This document shows positions 13,137 to 20,592 of a DNA stretch of 42,113 bases, piece after piece. The position numbers were made by a program, and so were the translations under genes. The DNA is from a virus. The notes under the pieces were generated by a model that saw only the letters and a list, made by a program, of their open reading frames with translations, was not told where the DNA came from and did not search any database. Location: the IMG/VR virus record IMGVR_UViG_3300046506_000114, positions 1 to 42,113 of that record; one strand, given 5' to 3'. The first letter of the stretch is position 1, and the number at the start of each line of letters is the position of its first letter.

Positions 13137-13939
13137 ATTTCTACAAACGCCACATCGGCGACTACATCAAGAAGGCCGGCCACCTGACGCTGCTCGAGCA
13201 CGGCATCTACGCGCGCCTGATGGACGTGTACTACACCCGCGAGGCCGGCATCCCCGAGGACAAGGCCGCGCGCCTGATCGGCGCCAGGTCGAAGGACGAG
13301 CTGCAGGCGCTTTCCAACGTGCTCGATGAATTCTTCACCTTGGTCGACGGCGCCTGGACGCAAACCCGCTGCGAGGAAGAAATCGGCATCGCCAGCGCGA
13401 AAGCGGACAAGAACCGTGAGAACGGCGCGAAGGGTGGACGGCCTAAGAAAGCGTTAACCAATCAACAACCCGGAGAAAACCCAGATGGTTCTGATGTTGG
13501 AAACCATGTGGGTTCTGAAAATAACCTTAGCCAGACTCCAGACTCCAGACTCCAGACTAAAACCCTTGGAGACAGCGCGTCTACTCAAGCGGAGTTGAGC
13601 GCGGGGGAAGAGATCGATCCGACGTCTGTTGGCCTGCTGAGCAAGGCAATGCGCGCCTTCGGCATCAGCTCGAACCCTGGCGACCTGCGCCTGATCGCTC
13701 TGGCCGACCAGGGCGTGAGCGTCGAGACCATGCAGGCCGCCTGCGAAACCGCGAAGAAGGCGAAGCCGAACGAGCCGATCTCACCCGCCTACGTGATGGC
13801 TATCGTCGAACGCTGGGCCAAGGAAGCCGCGGCGCTGAACGCCACCGGCGCCGCACAGCCGCAGCAGGGCAACGGCCACGCACGCACCGAGCCCTTCGAC
13901 CCTGTCGCCCACGTCAACCGCAACCGGAGAACCGCATGA
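13133..13939 (+). CDS. DUF1376-containing replication protein (O-like initiator)
   Basis: 268 residues. The N-terminal 90 residues match DUF1376: MNFYKRHIGDYIKKAGHLTL, LEHGIYARLMDVYYTREAGI, then DEFFTLVDGAWTQTRCEEEI. The low-complexity middle (about 105-155, KGGRPKKALTNQQPGENPDG and SQTPDSRLQTK) is a linker, followed by a C-terminal helical region (about 165-235). DUF1376 proteins sit where lambda O sits and probably bind the phage origin. The linker DNA contains four perfect 7-bp tandem repeats. The stop overlaps the P-like gene (ATGA). Confidence 0.85.
   Translation: MNFYKRHIGDYIKKAGHLTLLEHGIYARLMDVYYTREAGIPEDKAARLIGARSKDELQALSNVLDEFFTLVDGAWTQTRCEEEIGIASAKADKNRENGAKGGRPKKALTNQQPGENPDGSDVGNHVGSENNLSQTPDSRLQTKTLGDSASTQAELSAGEEIDPTSVGLLSKAMRAFGISSNPGDLRLIALADQGVSVETMQAACETAKKAKPNEPISPAYVMAIVERWAKEAAALNATGAAQPQQGNGHARTEPFDPVAHVNRNRRTA
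13531..13558 (+). repeat. Four perfect tandem copies of CCAGACT inside the DUF1376 gene
   Basis: CCAGACT is repeated four times without a mismatch. Seven is not a multiple of three, so gain or loss of one copy would shift the frame of the replication gene. It encodes the QTPDSRLQT linker. Confidence 0.95.
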
Positions 13940-14685
13940 ACGACCTCGCAGCATTCCCCGACCAGCTGCCGTCGGCGCCCAGCACGCGCCCGTTGTCGCG
14001 CTGGTTCGACCCGATGCCCGAGCTGGGGATCTCGCTGATCGACCACCTGTTCAACCGCCTGGACGGCGCCTACCCGGGCAAGTGGCGCCAGATGTTCCGC
14101 AATCAGCAGGCGATCGACAACTGGGCCGAGAGCTGGGTCGAAGCCTTCGAGGAGGAAGGCATCACCCCGCACGACGTCAAGGTCGGCTTGCGCGAGTGCC
14201 GCCGCCGCTATGGCTGGCCGCCAAGCGTTGCCGAGTTCATGCAGGCCTGCCGGCCGACCCTGGACCCTACGAAGGCGTACTACGAGGCCATCGCCGGTCT
14301 GGAAGCCCGCGGCAAAGGAGAGTTCGGCACCTGGTCACACCAGGCGATCTTCTGGGCCGCATGGTCGATGCGCAAGGAGCTGCGCGAGCAGGCCTACAGC
14401 GCTGTTCGCCCGCGCTGGGAAACCATGCTGCAGCAGCAGCTGGACAAGGAAGCGCTGGACGAGATCCCCCAGCCGGCCCTCGAGCTCACCGCACCAGGGC
14501 AGTCGACCACTTCACCCGCGGCTGCAAAGGCTGCGATCGCCAAGCTGGTGAACACCGTGGTGAACCGTCCGGCCAGCACCGACCCGAAGGCCTGGGCCCG
14601 GAACCTGCTGGCACGCGCTGACGCCGGCGAGAAGCTGACGCCGACGACCGTGCAGATGGCGCGCGAGGCACTTGCCGAAGCATGA
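13936..14685 (+). CDS. P-like replication protein (putative helicase loader)
   Basis: 249 residues. The core SLIDHLFNRLDGAYPGKWRQ, then NWAESWVEAFEEEGITPHDV, KVGLRECRRRYGWPPSVAEF and MQACRP is the layout of phage replication protein P families, which recruit host DnaB to the origin. Directly follows the O-like gene with an overlap, the usual O-P order. The C-terminal region (LDEIPQPALEL onward) is less conserved. Confidence 0.82.
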   Translation: MNDLAAFPDQLPSAPSTRPLSRWFDPMPELGISLIDHLFNRLDGAYPGKWRQMFRNQQAIDNWAESWVEAFEEEGITPHDVKVGLRECRRRYGWPPSVAEFMQACRPTLDPTKAYYEAIAGLEARGKGEFGTWSHQAIFWAAWSMRKELREQAYSAVRPRWETMLQQQLDKEALDEIPQPALELTAPGQSTTSPAAAKAAIAKLVNTVVNRPASTDPKAWARNLLARADAGEKLTPTTVQMAREALAEA

Positions 14686-14930
14686 ATCAGCAACCCTGCG
14701 TCGCCTGCTTCGAGTTCGACTGCGCCGCGCATTACTGCCGCGGCCATGAGCGGCCAGAGCAACCGGACGGCCAGCCGTGCCCACTGTTCCTCGAGCGCGG
14801 ATCGAAAGCAGCAAGGCTGGCGGGGCGAAGCAGCACGGAAGTGCTGGCGGACCTGCGCCGGCGCTACCCAGACGAGACCACTTCGCGCGCGAGCGCACCA
14901 CCGCAGCACCAACCTGAAAGGGCAACATGA
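14682..14930 (+). CDS. Small Cys/His-rich early protein
   Basis: 82 residues. The N-terminal 35 (MNQQPCVACFEFDCAAHYCR then GHERPEQPDGQPCPLF) contain C6, C9, C14, H17, C19 and H22, a likely zinc site. The rest is charged and probably disordered. ATGA overlaps link it to both neighbours. Not recognised. Confidence 0.6.
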   Translation: MNQQPCVACFEFDCAAHYCRGHERPEQPDGQPCPLFLERGSKAARLAGRSSTEVLADLRRRYPDETTSRASAPPQHQPERAT

Positions 14931-15331
14931 ACGACCAAGCAATCGAGCAGGAAATCCAGGCCAAAGGCAAGACCGCGCCCCGCGTGACCCCGGCGGACAT
15001 TGAGGCGAACATCGCTAGCGAGCACTACTTCACGGCCGGCGACGGCGTGGTTGGCGCCGAACCGGGAGCCGAACACGACAGTCGTTACCCCTGGCAGGCG
15101 CTGGGCCTGCTGACGTTCTGCGTGCTGGTCCTCAAGAACGGCTTCACCGTAACCGGCGAGAGCGCGTGCGCCAGCCCGGAGAACTTCGACGCCGAGATCG
15201 GCCGCAACATCGCGCGCCAAAACGCCGTGCAGAAGATCTGGCCGCTGATGGGCTACCAGTTGCGCGACCAGCTGCACCACCAGGCTACCAACGAGCAGTT
15301 GTGGCAGCAGGCCAACGGGGGCAAAGCATGA
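14927..15331 (+). CDS. Phage Gp49/66-family protein, unknown function
   Basis: 134 residues. The stretch ALGLLTFCVLVLKNGFTVTG, ESACASPENFDAEIGRNIAR, then QNAVQKIWPLMGYQLRDQL is the conserved core of the phage Gp49-like family. Its role is unknown, but it often accompanies replication genes and DUF2829 proteins, as here. The conserved core takes up the C-terminal two thirds. Confidence 0.85.
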   Translation: MNDQAIEQEIQAKGKTAPRVTPADIEANIASEHYFTAGDGVVGAEPGAEHDSRYPWQALGLLTFCVLVLKNGFTVTGESACASPENFDAEIGRNIARQNAVQKIWPLMGYQLRDQLHHQATNEQLWQQANGGKA

Positions 15332-15846
15332 ACCGCTTCATCGGAACCAAGATCATCATCGCCGAGGCCATGACCAGGGCCGCCTACGTGGCCTTCCGCG
15401 GCTGGCAGCTGCCCGCGAACGAGAACGGCGCGGACCCGGGCTACCTGGTCGAGTACGAGCCGGACGGGAAACCGAACGTCCCAGGCCGTGCCGGCTACGT
15501 GAGCTGGACGCCGAAAGCCGCGTTCGACAACGCCTACCGCCCCTGCGACGCCATGACCTTCGGGCTGGCCCTGGAAGCCATGAAGCGTGGCGCCAAGGTG
15601 GCGCGCGCTGGCTGGAATGGCAAGGGCATGTGGATCTCGCTGTCCGGCAGCACGACCAACCCGCGCAACATCGCCTTCGAAAACTTTTGGTCGAAGAACG
15701 CCAGCGAATGGGCGCGCACCGAGAACGGCGGCGGCGCCGAAGTCCTGCCCTGCATCCTCATGAAGACGGCCGATAACCGGATCCTGATGGGCTGGCTCGC
15801 CTCGCAGACCGACATGCTGGCCGAAGACTGGCAAATCGTCCCGTAA
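15328..15846 (+). CDS. DUF2829-containing phage protein
   Basis: 172 residues. The C-terminal part begins MTFGLALEAMKRGAKVARAG, WNGKGMWISL and ends NRILMGWLASQTDMLAEDW, matching DUF2829 (G.AL...K.G..V.R.GWNGKGM). The N-terminal 70 residues (GTKIIIAEAMTRAAYVAFRG, GYLVEYEPDGKPN) form a second recurring unit in phage proteins, giving VSWTPKAAFDNAYR at the junction. No activity is known. Overlaps the previous gene by ATGA. Confidence 0.85.
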   Translation: MNRFIGTKIIIAEAMTRAAYVAFRGWQLPANENGADPGYLVEYEPDGKPNVPGRAGYVSWTPKAAFDNAYRPCDAMTFGLALEAMKRGAKVARAGWNGKGMWISLSGSTTNPRNIAFENFWSKNASEWARTENGGGAEVLPCILMKTADNRILMGWLASQTDMLAEDWQIVP

Positions 15847-15855
15847 CAGCATCAC

Positions 15856-15876
15856 CCGCCCGGCCAGCCCGGGCGG
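15856..15876 (+). other. GC-rich hairpin between the DUF2829 and resolvase genes
   Basis: CCGCCCGG, a 5-nt loop, CCGGGCGG. There is no T-run, so it is not a standard terminator; it may stabilise the upstream message or slow polymerase. The resolvase ribosome site (AAGGAG) lies about 14 nt further on. Confidence 0.6.
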
Positions 15877-15904
15877 CAACAACAACGACAAGGAGAACCC
15901 ACCC

Positions 15905-16375
15905 ATGAACATCCTCGCCATCGACATCGGCACCACCACCGGCTGGGCGCGTTGCTCGCGCGACGGCTCGATCGCCAGCGGCAGCGAGAGCTTCGCGGTC
16001 CGACGCATGGAAATGGCCGGCCAGCGCTGGTTGAAGTTCCGTGCTTTCCTGGCCGAGCAGCGCCTGCAGGCAGGCGAGATCCACGCGATCTACTACGAGG
16101 ACGTGAAGCAGCACGCCGGCACCCTGGCGGCGCACATCTACGGTGGCTTCCTGGCCTGCTTGGAGATGTGGTGCGCGGCGAACAACGTGCCGCTGCGCCC
16201 GGTGGGCGTCGGTCAGGTCAAGAAGCACTGGACCGGCAACGGCGCTGCCGACAAGGCAGCCATGTGCGAGACGGCACGCGCCAAGGGCTTCCGCCCGAAG
16301 GACAACAACGAAGCCGACGCGCTGGCGATCCTCTCGCTGGCTCGCGTGCGCGAGCAACTTCCGGAGGCCGCGTGA
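15905..16375 (+). CDS. RuvC-like Holliday junction resolvase
   Basis: 156 residues with an RNase H-like fold. The acidic residues are D7 in MNILAIDIGTTTGWA, E65 in IYYEDVKQH and D138 in NNEADALAIL; a basic pair K106-K107 precedes KHWTGNG. The size is typical of RuvC-like phage enzymes, which cut four-way junctions formed in replication and recombination so that DNA can be packaged. AAGGAG precedes the start. Confidence 0.88.
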   Translation: MNILAIDIGTTTGWARCSRDGSIASGSESFAVRRMEMAGQRWLKFRAFLAEQRLQAGEIHAIYYEDVKQHAGTLAAHIYGGFLACLEMWCAANNVPLRPVGVGQVKKHWTGNGAADKAAMCETARAKGFRPKDNNEADALAILSLARVREQLPEAA

Positions 16376-16503
16376 TTGTCCCCGCCGTACTCGTACTCTG
16401 GTTCTGTGCTTCGGTGCTGATCGGCTGGCTCGCCGGCCGTTTCATTCGTGTTGGAATGGTCGAGCTTCAGCCCAGTGACCAAGGTCTGGCAACGCACGAA
16501 TAG
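16372..16503 (+). CDS. 43-residue single-span membrane protein
   Basis: The GTG start overlaps the resolvase stop (GTGA) and CGGAGG lies 5 nt upstream. The first 24 residues (IVPAVLVLWFCASVLIGWLA) form one hydrophobic helix, followed by GRFIRVGMVELQPSD. It is the last gene before the early terminator. Function unknown. Confidence 0.6.
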   Translation: MIVPAVLVLWFCASVLIGWLAGRFIRVGMVELQPSDQGLATHE

Positions 16504-16511
16504 CTGGCAAC

Positions 16512-16550
16512 GGCAGATTTTGCGCGCGACGCAATTATCTGCCAGTTTTT
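16512..16550 (+). terminator. Terminator of the rightward early operon, with an operator-like loop
   Basis: GGCAGAT (16512-16518) pairs with ATCTGCC (16537-16543); an inner stem TTGCG/CGCAA closes a 5-nt loop, and AGTTTTT follows. The inner stem also spells TGCG-N5-CGCA (16521-16533), the operator form of the immunity region, so the element could have a double role. Confidence 0.78.
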
Positions 16551-16551
16551 C

Positions 16552-16564
16552 TGCGAATTACGCA
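16552..16564. promoter_or_regulatory. Distant CI-type operator upstream of the packaging genes
   Basis: TGCG-AATTA-CGCA is a perfect match to the immunity operators, with the right flank CGCAAAT the same as in the pL site at 10458-10470. It lies in a 131-bp A/T-rich gap before the regulator gene at 16635. A TAAAAT string (16597-16602) could be a -10, but no clear -35 is visible. Confidence 0.6.
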
Positions 16565-16634
16565 AATTACAGACACTATTTCCTGTTCACAAGCTGTAAA
16601 ATTTCCATATTCCAATGACTATGGGAATTAAACG

Positions 16635-16964
16635 ATGGGCTCCAGAATCCCGCTTCAGGTCGAAGAAATCGACCAGGTCGTACCGACCACCAGTCGCAAA
16701 GTCTTCATCGCGGTCGACGAAAACGGGTTGCGCATCGGCGAAACCCATCCCAACGCCAAGCTGACCGACGCCCAAGTCGATGATATGCGCGAGAAGCGCG
16801 AGTCCCTGGGCTGGACCTACGACCAGCTGGCCGAACACTTCGGCGTCCCGTACATCACCGTCCAGAAGATCTGCACTTACCAGCGCCGCGCTTCGACGAT
16901 CGCGCGCTGGAAAGTCTTGCTGCTGCATTTTCCGATTTCCCTTTCCAACACCGCGGAGGCCTGA
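16635..16964 (+). CDS. Helix-turn-helix phage regulator ahead of terminase
   Basis: 109 residues. After an N-terminal strand region (RKVFIAVDENGLRIGETHPN) comes an HTH: AKLTDAQVDDMREKRESLGW, TYDQLAEHFGVPYITVQKIC, TYQRRAS (about 55-95), close to a sigma-70 region 4-like fold. Found just before terminase genes in related phages, it may control late genes. It is the first gene after the early terminator and the distant operator. The last 14 residues are not conserved-looking. Confidence 0.78.
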   Translation: MGSRIPLQVEEIDQVVPTTSRKVFIAVDENGLRIGETHPNAKLTDAQVDDMREKRESLGWTYDQLAEHFGVPYITVQKICTYQRRASTIARWKVLLLHFPISLSNTAEA

Positions 16965-16967
16965 CCC

Positions 16968-17294
16968 ATGAACATCGCACCGAACACGCAAGCCAACATC
17001 TCTGACCTGCCACACGTGCCGGGTGGTCCGAAGCCCGCGTTTCTCACGCCCGAGCAGCAGCAGGCCCAGCAGGTTATCGATGACAACAACGTCAAGGCGA
17101 TGCTGACCAGCTGCCTGCCGACGCTGCGCAGCGAACTGTACGCTGCCGAGTTCATGCATGCCGAAGTCACACACGCCCGCGATGTCCAGACCCGTAAGAA
17201 GAAGTTCCTGAAAGCGGCCGGCAAGGTCACCGGCGGCATTCCCCCGATGACGGAGACCGCCCTGCGCGTGATCGCCAATTCGGCCCGGACCTGA
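16968..17294 (+). CDS. Hypothetical protein between the late regulator and terminase
   Basis: 108 residues, start preceded by GGAGG (overlapping the previous gene's end). The Q-rich segment FLTPEQQQAQQVIDDNNVKA is followed by helices (LTSCLPTLRSELYAAEFMHA) and a basic C-terminus with TRKKKFLKAAGKVTGG. Not recognised. Position suggests a packaging or regulatory accessory. Confidence 0.65.
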   Translation: MNIAPNTQANISDLPHVPGGPKPAFLTPEQQQAQQVIDDNNVKAMLTSCLPTLRSELYAAEFMHAEVTHARDVQTRKKKFLKAAGKVTGGIPPMTETALRVIANSART

Positions 17295-17315
17295 TCCGCG
17301 AAGCTGTGCGACCCC

Positions 17316-17843
17316 ATGCCTATCACCGCGAAAAAGCAACGATTCGTCGATGAATACCTGGTTGACCTGAACGCAACCAAGGCTGCGATTCGTGCCGGCT
17401 ACAGCGCCAAGACGGCACATTCGCAGGGCCCGCGTTTGTTGGAAGATGTTGACGTTAAGGAACTTGTGTCAAAAGCCATGGAAGAACGCTCCAAGGCGAC
17501 ACAAATCACCGCCGAGCGGGTTCTGAGGGAGGTCGGACGCGTGGCCTTCTTCGACCCGCGCCGCCTGCTGAACGCCGATGGTTCCCCGAAGCCGATCAAC
17601 GAGCTGGACGATGACACCGCCGCCGTGCTGGCCGGCATGGACATCTCCGAGGAATACATCGGCTCGGGCGAAGATCGGCGCTTCGTCGGCTACACGAAGA
17701 AGGTCAAGCTGGCCGACAAGGTCGGCGCCCTGACGCTGGCCATGCGCCACCTGGGCATGCTGACCGACAAGCTGGAAGTGAAGGACGTCACCACCCGCGC
17801 CGACCGGCTGCGCCTGGCGCGCGAACGGAAAGCGAAGGCATGA
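17316..17843 (+). CDS. terS: Terminase small subunit
   Basis: 175 residues of the Terminase_2 family: MPITAKKQRFVDEYLVDLNA, TKAAIRAGYSAKTAHSQGPR (HTH), then VLREVGRVAFFDPRRLLNAD and DKVGALTLAMRHLGML. The small subunit selects phage DNA for packaging and hands it to TerL. No strong ribosome site is visible; the stop overlaps terL (ATGA). Confidence 0.92.
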   Translation: MPITAKKQRFVDEYLVDLNATKAAIRAGYSAKTAHSQGPRLLEDVDVKELVSKAMEERSKATQITAERVLREVGRVAFFDPRRLLNADGSPKPINELDDDTAAVLAGMDISEEYIGSGEDRRFVGYTKKVKLADKVGALTLAMRHLGMLTDKLEVKDVTTRADRLRLARERKAKA

Positions 17844-19309
17844 CCGAGGCCGAGCTCGAAGAATCCCTGATCGATGACATGGCCGAGCTGTCGAAAGACC
17901 CGCTCGGCTATTGCCATTACGCCTACGACTGGGGCGAGGGCGAGCTGGCCGGCTACACCGGGCCGCGCGCCTGGCAGGTCGACATCCTCTCCACGATCCG
18001 CGACCACCTGCAGGGCCCGAACCGCTTCCAGCCGCTGCGCATCGCCGTCGCGGCCGGCCACGGTATCGGCAAGTCCGCGCTGATCGGCATGGTGACCGGC
18101 TGGGGCATGGACACCTGCGAGGACTGCCGCATCGTGGTCACCGCCAACACGGAGGGCCAGCTGCGCACCAAGACGTGGCCGGAAATCTCGAAGTGGCGGC
18201 GCCTGACCATCACCGAGCACTGGTGGAACGTGCCGGCCATGTCGATCTATTCGAACGAGCCCGGCCGCGAAAAGAGCTGGCGCGCCGACGCCACGCCCTG
18301 GAGCGAACACAACACCGAGGCGTTCGCCGGCCTGCACAACAAGGGCAAGCGCATTATTGTCATCTACGACGAGGCCTCCAAGATCGCCGACAAGGTCTGG
18401 GAAGTCACCGACGGCGCCCTGACCGACGAGGGCACCGAGATCATCTGGATCGCCTTCGGGAACCCGACGCAATCCACTGGCCGCTTCCGTGAGTGCTTCC
18501 GCCGGTACCGGCACCTCTGGGTCACCCGCCACATCGACAGCCGCACCGTCGAAGGCACGAACAAGCAGTACCTGGACGAGTTCGTCGCGACCCACGGCGA
18601 GGACAGCGACATCGTGAAGGTGCGCGTACGCGGCCTGTTCCCCTCGCAGTCGGCCAAGCAGTTCATCAGCTCCACCGACGTCGACGCAGCGCGTGCGCGG
18701 ATCCTGCGCCCCGAGCAATACGACTTCGCACCGAAGATCCTCACCTGCGACCCGGCCTGGGACGGCGACGACATGCTGGAGATCGGCCTGCGCCAGGGCT
18801 TGCACTTCCAGATCCTGCGCACGATCCCCAAGAACGACAACGACGTCCATATCGCGAACATCCTTGCCAACCTGGAGGATCAGCACCAGGCCGACGCCGT
18901 CTTCCTCGACAACGGCTTCGGTACCGGCATCATCAGCGCCGGCCGCACGATGGGCCGGACGTGGATCGGCGTCTGGTTCAGCGGCGAGTCGTCCGATCCC
19001 GGCTGCCTGAACAAGCGCGCCGAGATGTGGAAGGCCGCCCGCGACTGGCTCAAGGATGGCGGCGCGATCGACAAGAACGACCAGGTGCTGGCCGACGACC
19101 TGACCGGGCCCGAGACGGTGCCGCGCCTCGATGGCAAGATCCAGCTGGAGTCGAAGAAAGACATGAAGGCGCGCGGGCTACCGTCGCCGGGCCGCGGCGA
19201 TGCCCTGGCGCTGTCGTTCGCCTACCCCGTGGCGAAGAAGTCGCCGCTCGAACGCATGGGCCTGGGCAGCAACCGCCAGAAAGAGCACGACCCCTACGCC
19301 AACATGTGA
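17840..19309 (+). CDS. terL: Terminase large subunit
   Basis: 489 residues. ATPase domain: Walker A GHGIGKS (73-79), Walker B IIVIYDEAS with D177 and E178. Nuclease domain (RNase H-like): D304 in LTCDPAWDGDD, then FLDNGFGTG and RGDALALSF near the C-terminus. It powers DNA translocation into the prohead and makes the packaging cuts. Length and motif order are normal for the family. Confidence 0.95.
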   Translation: MTEAELEESLIDDMAELSKDPLGYCHYAYDWGEGELAGYTGPRAWQVDILSTIRDHLQGPNRFQPLRIAVAAGHGIGKSALIGMVTGWGMDTCEDCRIVVTANTEGQLRTKTWPEISKWRRLTITEHWWNVPAMSIYSNEPGREKSWRADATPWSEHNTEAFAGLHNKGKRIIVIYDEASKIADKVWEVTDGALTDEGTEIIWIAFGNPTQSTGRFRECFRRYRHLWVTRHIDSRTVEGTNKQYLDEFVATHGEDSDIVKVRVRGLFPSQSAKQFISSTDVDAARARILRPEQYDFAPKILTCDPAWDGDDMLEIGLRQGLHFQILRTIPKNDNDVHIANILANLEDQHQADAVFLDNGFGTGIISAGRTMGRTWIGVWFSGESSDPGCLNKRAEMWKAARDWLKDGGAIDKNDQVLADDLTGPETVPRLDGKIQLESKKDMKARGLPSPGRGDALALSFAYPVAKKSPLERMGLGSNRQKEHDPYANM

Positions 19310-19355
19310 CCGGGCGCGCGCTACAATCGCGGCTCGATACGAACATGGAGGAAGG

Positions 19356-19718
19356 ATGAACCAGGACGAAAGCTACGAGGTGGACGAACTGCCGGCGCCG
19401 CCGCGCAAAGTCATCCCGTCCGCCGACCGCGAGCTGCTGGAGCTGGCCGCGCGCGCCCTCGGCGCTCGGTTCGAGGAGGTCGAGGGCGAGGGCTACGGTA
19501 ACCTGCACTTCCAGGACGGCTCAAGCCTAGTCGGCTGGAATCCGCTGCTGTTCGGCGGCGACACCTTCGAACTGGCGGTGACGCTAGACCTGCTGGGCGA
19601 CAACGCAACGTTTCAGCACCACCTGGCAACCGAGCAAAGCCGCGGCGGCGACCCGCTGGCGGCTGCCAAGCGCGCCGTCGTGCTTACCGCTGCCGCGACC
19701 GGGAAAGCAATGCGATAA
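19356..19718 (+). CDS. Phage protein of DUF2591-like type, unknown function
   Basis: 120 residues from ATG 19356 with GGAGGAAGG directly upstream. Residues 30-80 (LLELAARALGARFEEVEGEG, NLHFQDGSSLVGWNPLLFGG, DTFELAVTLDLLG) follow the small DUF2591-like phage pattern ending in W-N-P-L..G....L. A TACAAT -10-like string lies at 19322-19327 without a clear -35. A terminator follows at 19743. Confidence 0.75.
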   Translation: MNQDESYEVDELPAPPRKVIPSADRELLELAARALGARFEEVEGEGYGNLHFQDGSSLVGWNPLLFGGDTFELAVTLDLLGDNATFQHHLATEQSRGGDPLAAAKRAVVLTAAATGKAMR

Positions 19719-19742
19719 CCAGCCCTGCCCGCCACACGTAAC

Positions 19743-19765
19743 GCCGGCCCCGCGCCGGCTTTTTT
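19743..19765 (+). terminator. Terminator after the terminase block
   Basis: GCCGGC, a 5-nt loop, GCCGGC, then TTTTTT. It ends transcription after the terminase genes, and a promoter-like motif begins 13 nt later, so the virion genes probably have their own start. Confidence 0.85.
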
Positions 19766-19777
19766 ACGCCCGCGCCG

Positions 19778-19809
19778 GTATACGTACCCGGTAGCCCCCC
19801 TCATACGAT
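19778..19809 (+). promoter_or_regulatory. Late promoter-like motif, copy 1
   Basis: GTATACGTACC at 19778 and TACGAT at offset 27-32. The expected start (about 19816) lies just before the GGAGGGG ribosome site of the acetyltransferase gene. The same motif and spacing recur at 22635, 23726 and 37576. Confidence 0.6.
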
Positions 19810-19830
19810 GCTCGTCCATAGGAGGGGTCC

Positions 19831-20271
19831 ATGCTCACCATTCGAGAAATCCAAGCCGCCGAGCACATCGGCAAGGTCCAGCGCCTGCTGGCCGAGAACT
19901 GGGCCGAAACCGGCTTCGACTTCGACCTGTGTCCGGACGGCGAGATGATGCGCCGGCTGCAGGACGCCGATCTGCTGTTCGTCCTGGGCGCCTTCGACAA
20001 TGGCGAGCTGGTCGGCTACTCGTCCGCCCTGATTGCCCCTCACACCTTTAACCCCTCGATCGTCTGCTGCAACAGCGACGCGCTGTTCGTGCGCCGGGAA
20101 TGGCGCCCGCGCGGCGTCGGTGCCCGGCTCATCCTGGAGACCGAGCGCGTGGCCAAGGAAAAAGGCGCGTCTCGCATGCTCTGGCATACGCGCGCCGGCA
20201 CGCCACTGGCCGCAGCCCTCGAACGCAGGGGTTATGAACCCGCCGATGTCATTGTCATGAAGGAAATCTAA
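19831..20271 (+). CDS. GNAT-family N-acetyltransferase
   Basis: 146 residues. The acetyl-CoA site is visible as RREWRPRGVGARLILETERV (about 88-108; R-x-x-G-V-G-x-R-L form of the Q/R-x-x-G-x-G/A motif), followed by KEKGASRMLWHTRAGTPLAA and ERRGYEPADVIVMKE. It transfers an acetyl group to an unknown target. Its position between terminase and portal suggests modification of host or virion proteins. AGGAGGGG precedes the start; it would be the first product of the motif at 19778. Confidence 0.88.
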   Translation: MLTIREIQAAEHIGKVQRLLAENWAETGFDFDLCPDGEMMRRLQDADLLFVLGAFDNGELVGYSSALIAPHTFNPSIVCCNSDALFVRREWRPRGVGARLILETERVAKEKGASRMLWHTRAGTPLAAALERRGYEPADVIVMKEI

Positions 20272-20274
20272 TCT

Positions 20275-20592
20275 ATGGGTATCGAAGCCGCACTGATCGC
20301 CACTGCAATCGCAAGCACCGCCGCAGCCGTCTACAACGGGAACAAGGCTGCGAGCGCGCAGAAGGACGCCACCAACCAGGCCACCGCGAACGCCAAGGCC
20401 ACGGCCACGGCCGCCGAGCAGGCCAACAACAAGGCCAACCAGAAGAAGCCGGACAGCGGCGCGCTGCTGTCGGCAAACCTGACGGCGGGACAGAGCGGCC
20501 AGGCCAGCACCATGCTGACCGGCCCAGCAGGTGTCGACCCGAGCACGCTCACGCTCGGCAAGACCACGCTGCTGGGCGGCGGGGGTACCTGA
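20275..20592 (+). CDS. Small Ala-rich virion-associated protein, unknown function
   Basis: 105 residues. The N-terminal hydrophobic helix (IEAALIATAIASTAAAVYNG) is followed by a long Ala/Lys/Gln-rich helix and a conserved-looking end (LTGPAGVDPSTLTLGKTTLL). Proteins with the same ending sit before the portal gene in related phages. It starts 3 nt after the acetyltransferase stop and overlaps the portal start (TGATG). Confidence 0.72.
   Translation: MGIEAALIATAIASTAAAVYNGNKAASAQKDATNQATANAKATATAAEQANNKANQKKPDSGALLSANLTAGQSGQASTMLTGPAGVDPSTLTLGKTTLLGGGGT

Noticed and set aside
13531-13558. CRISPR-like repeat
   Set aside because: Four contiguous 7-bp units without spacers, inside a coding gene; a simple tandem repeat.
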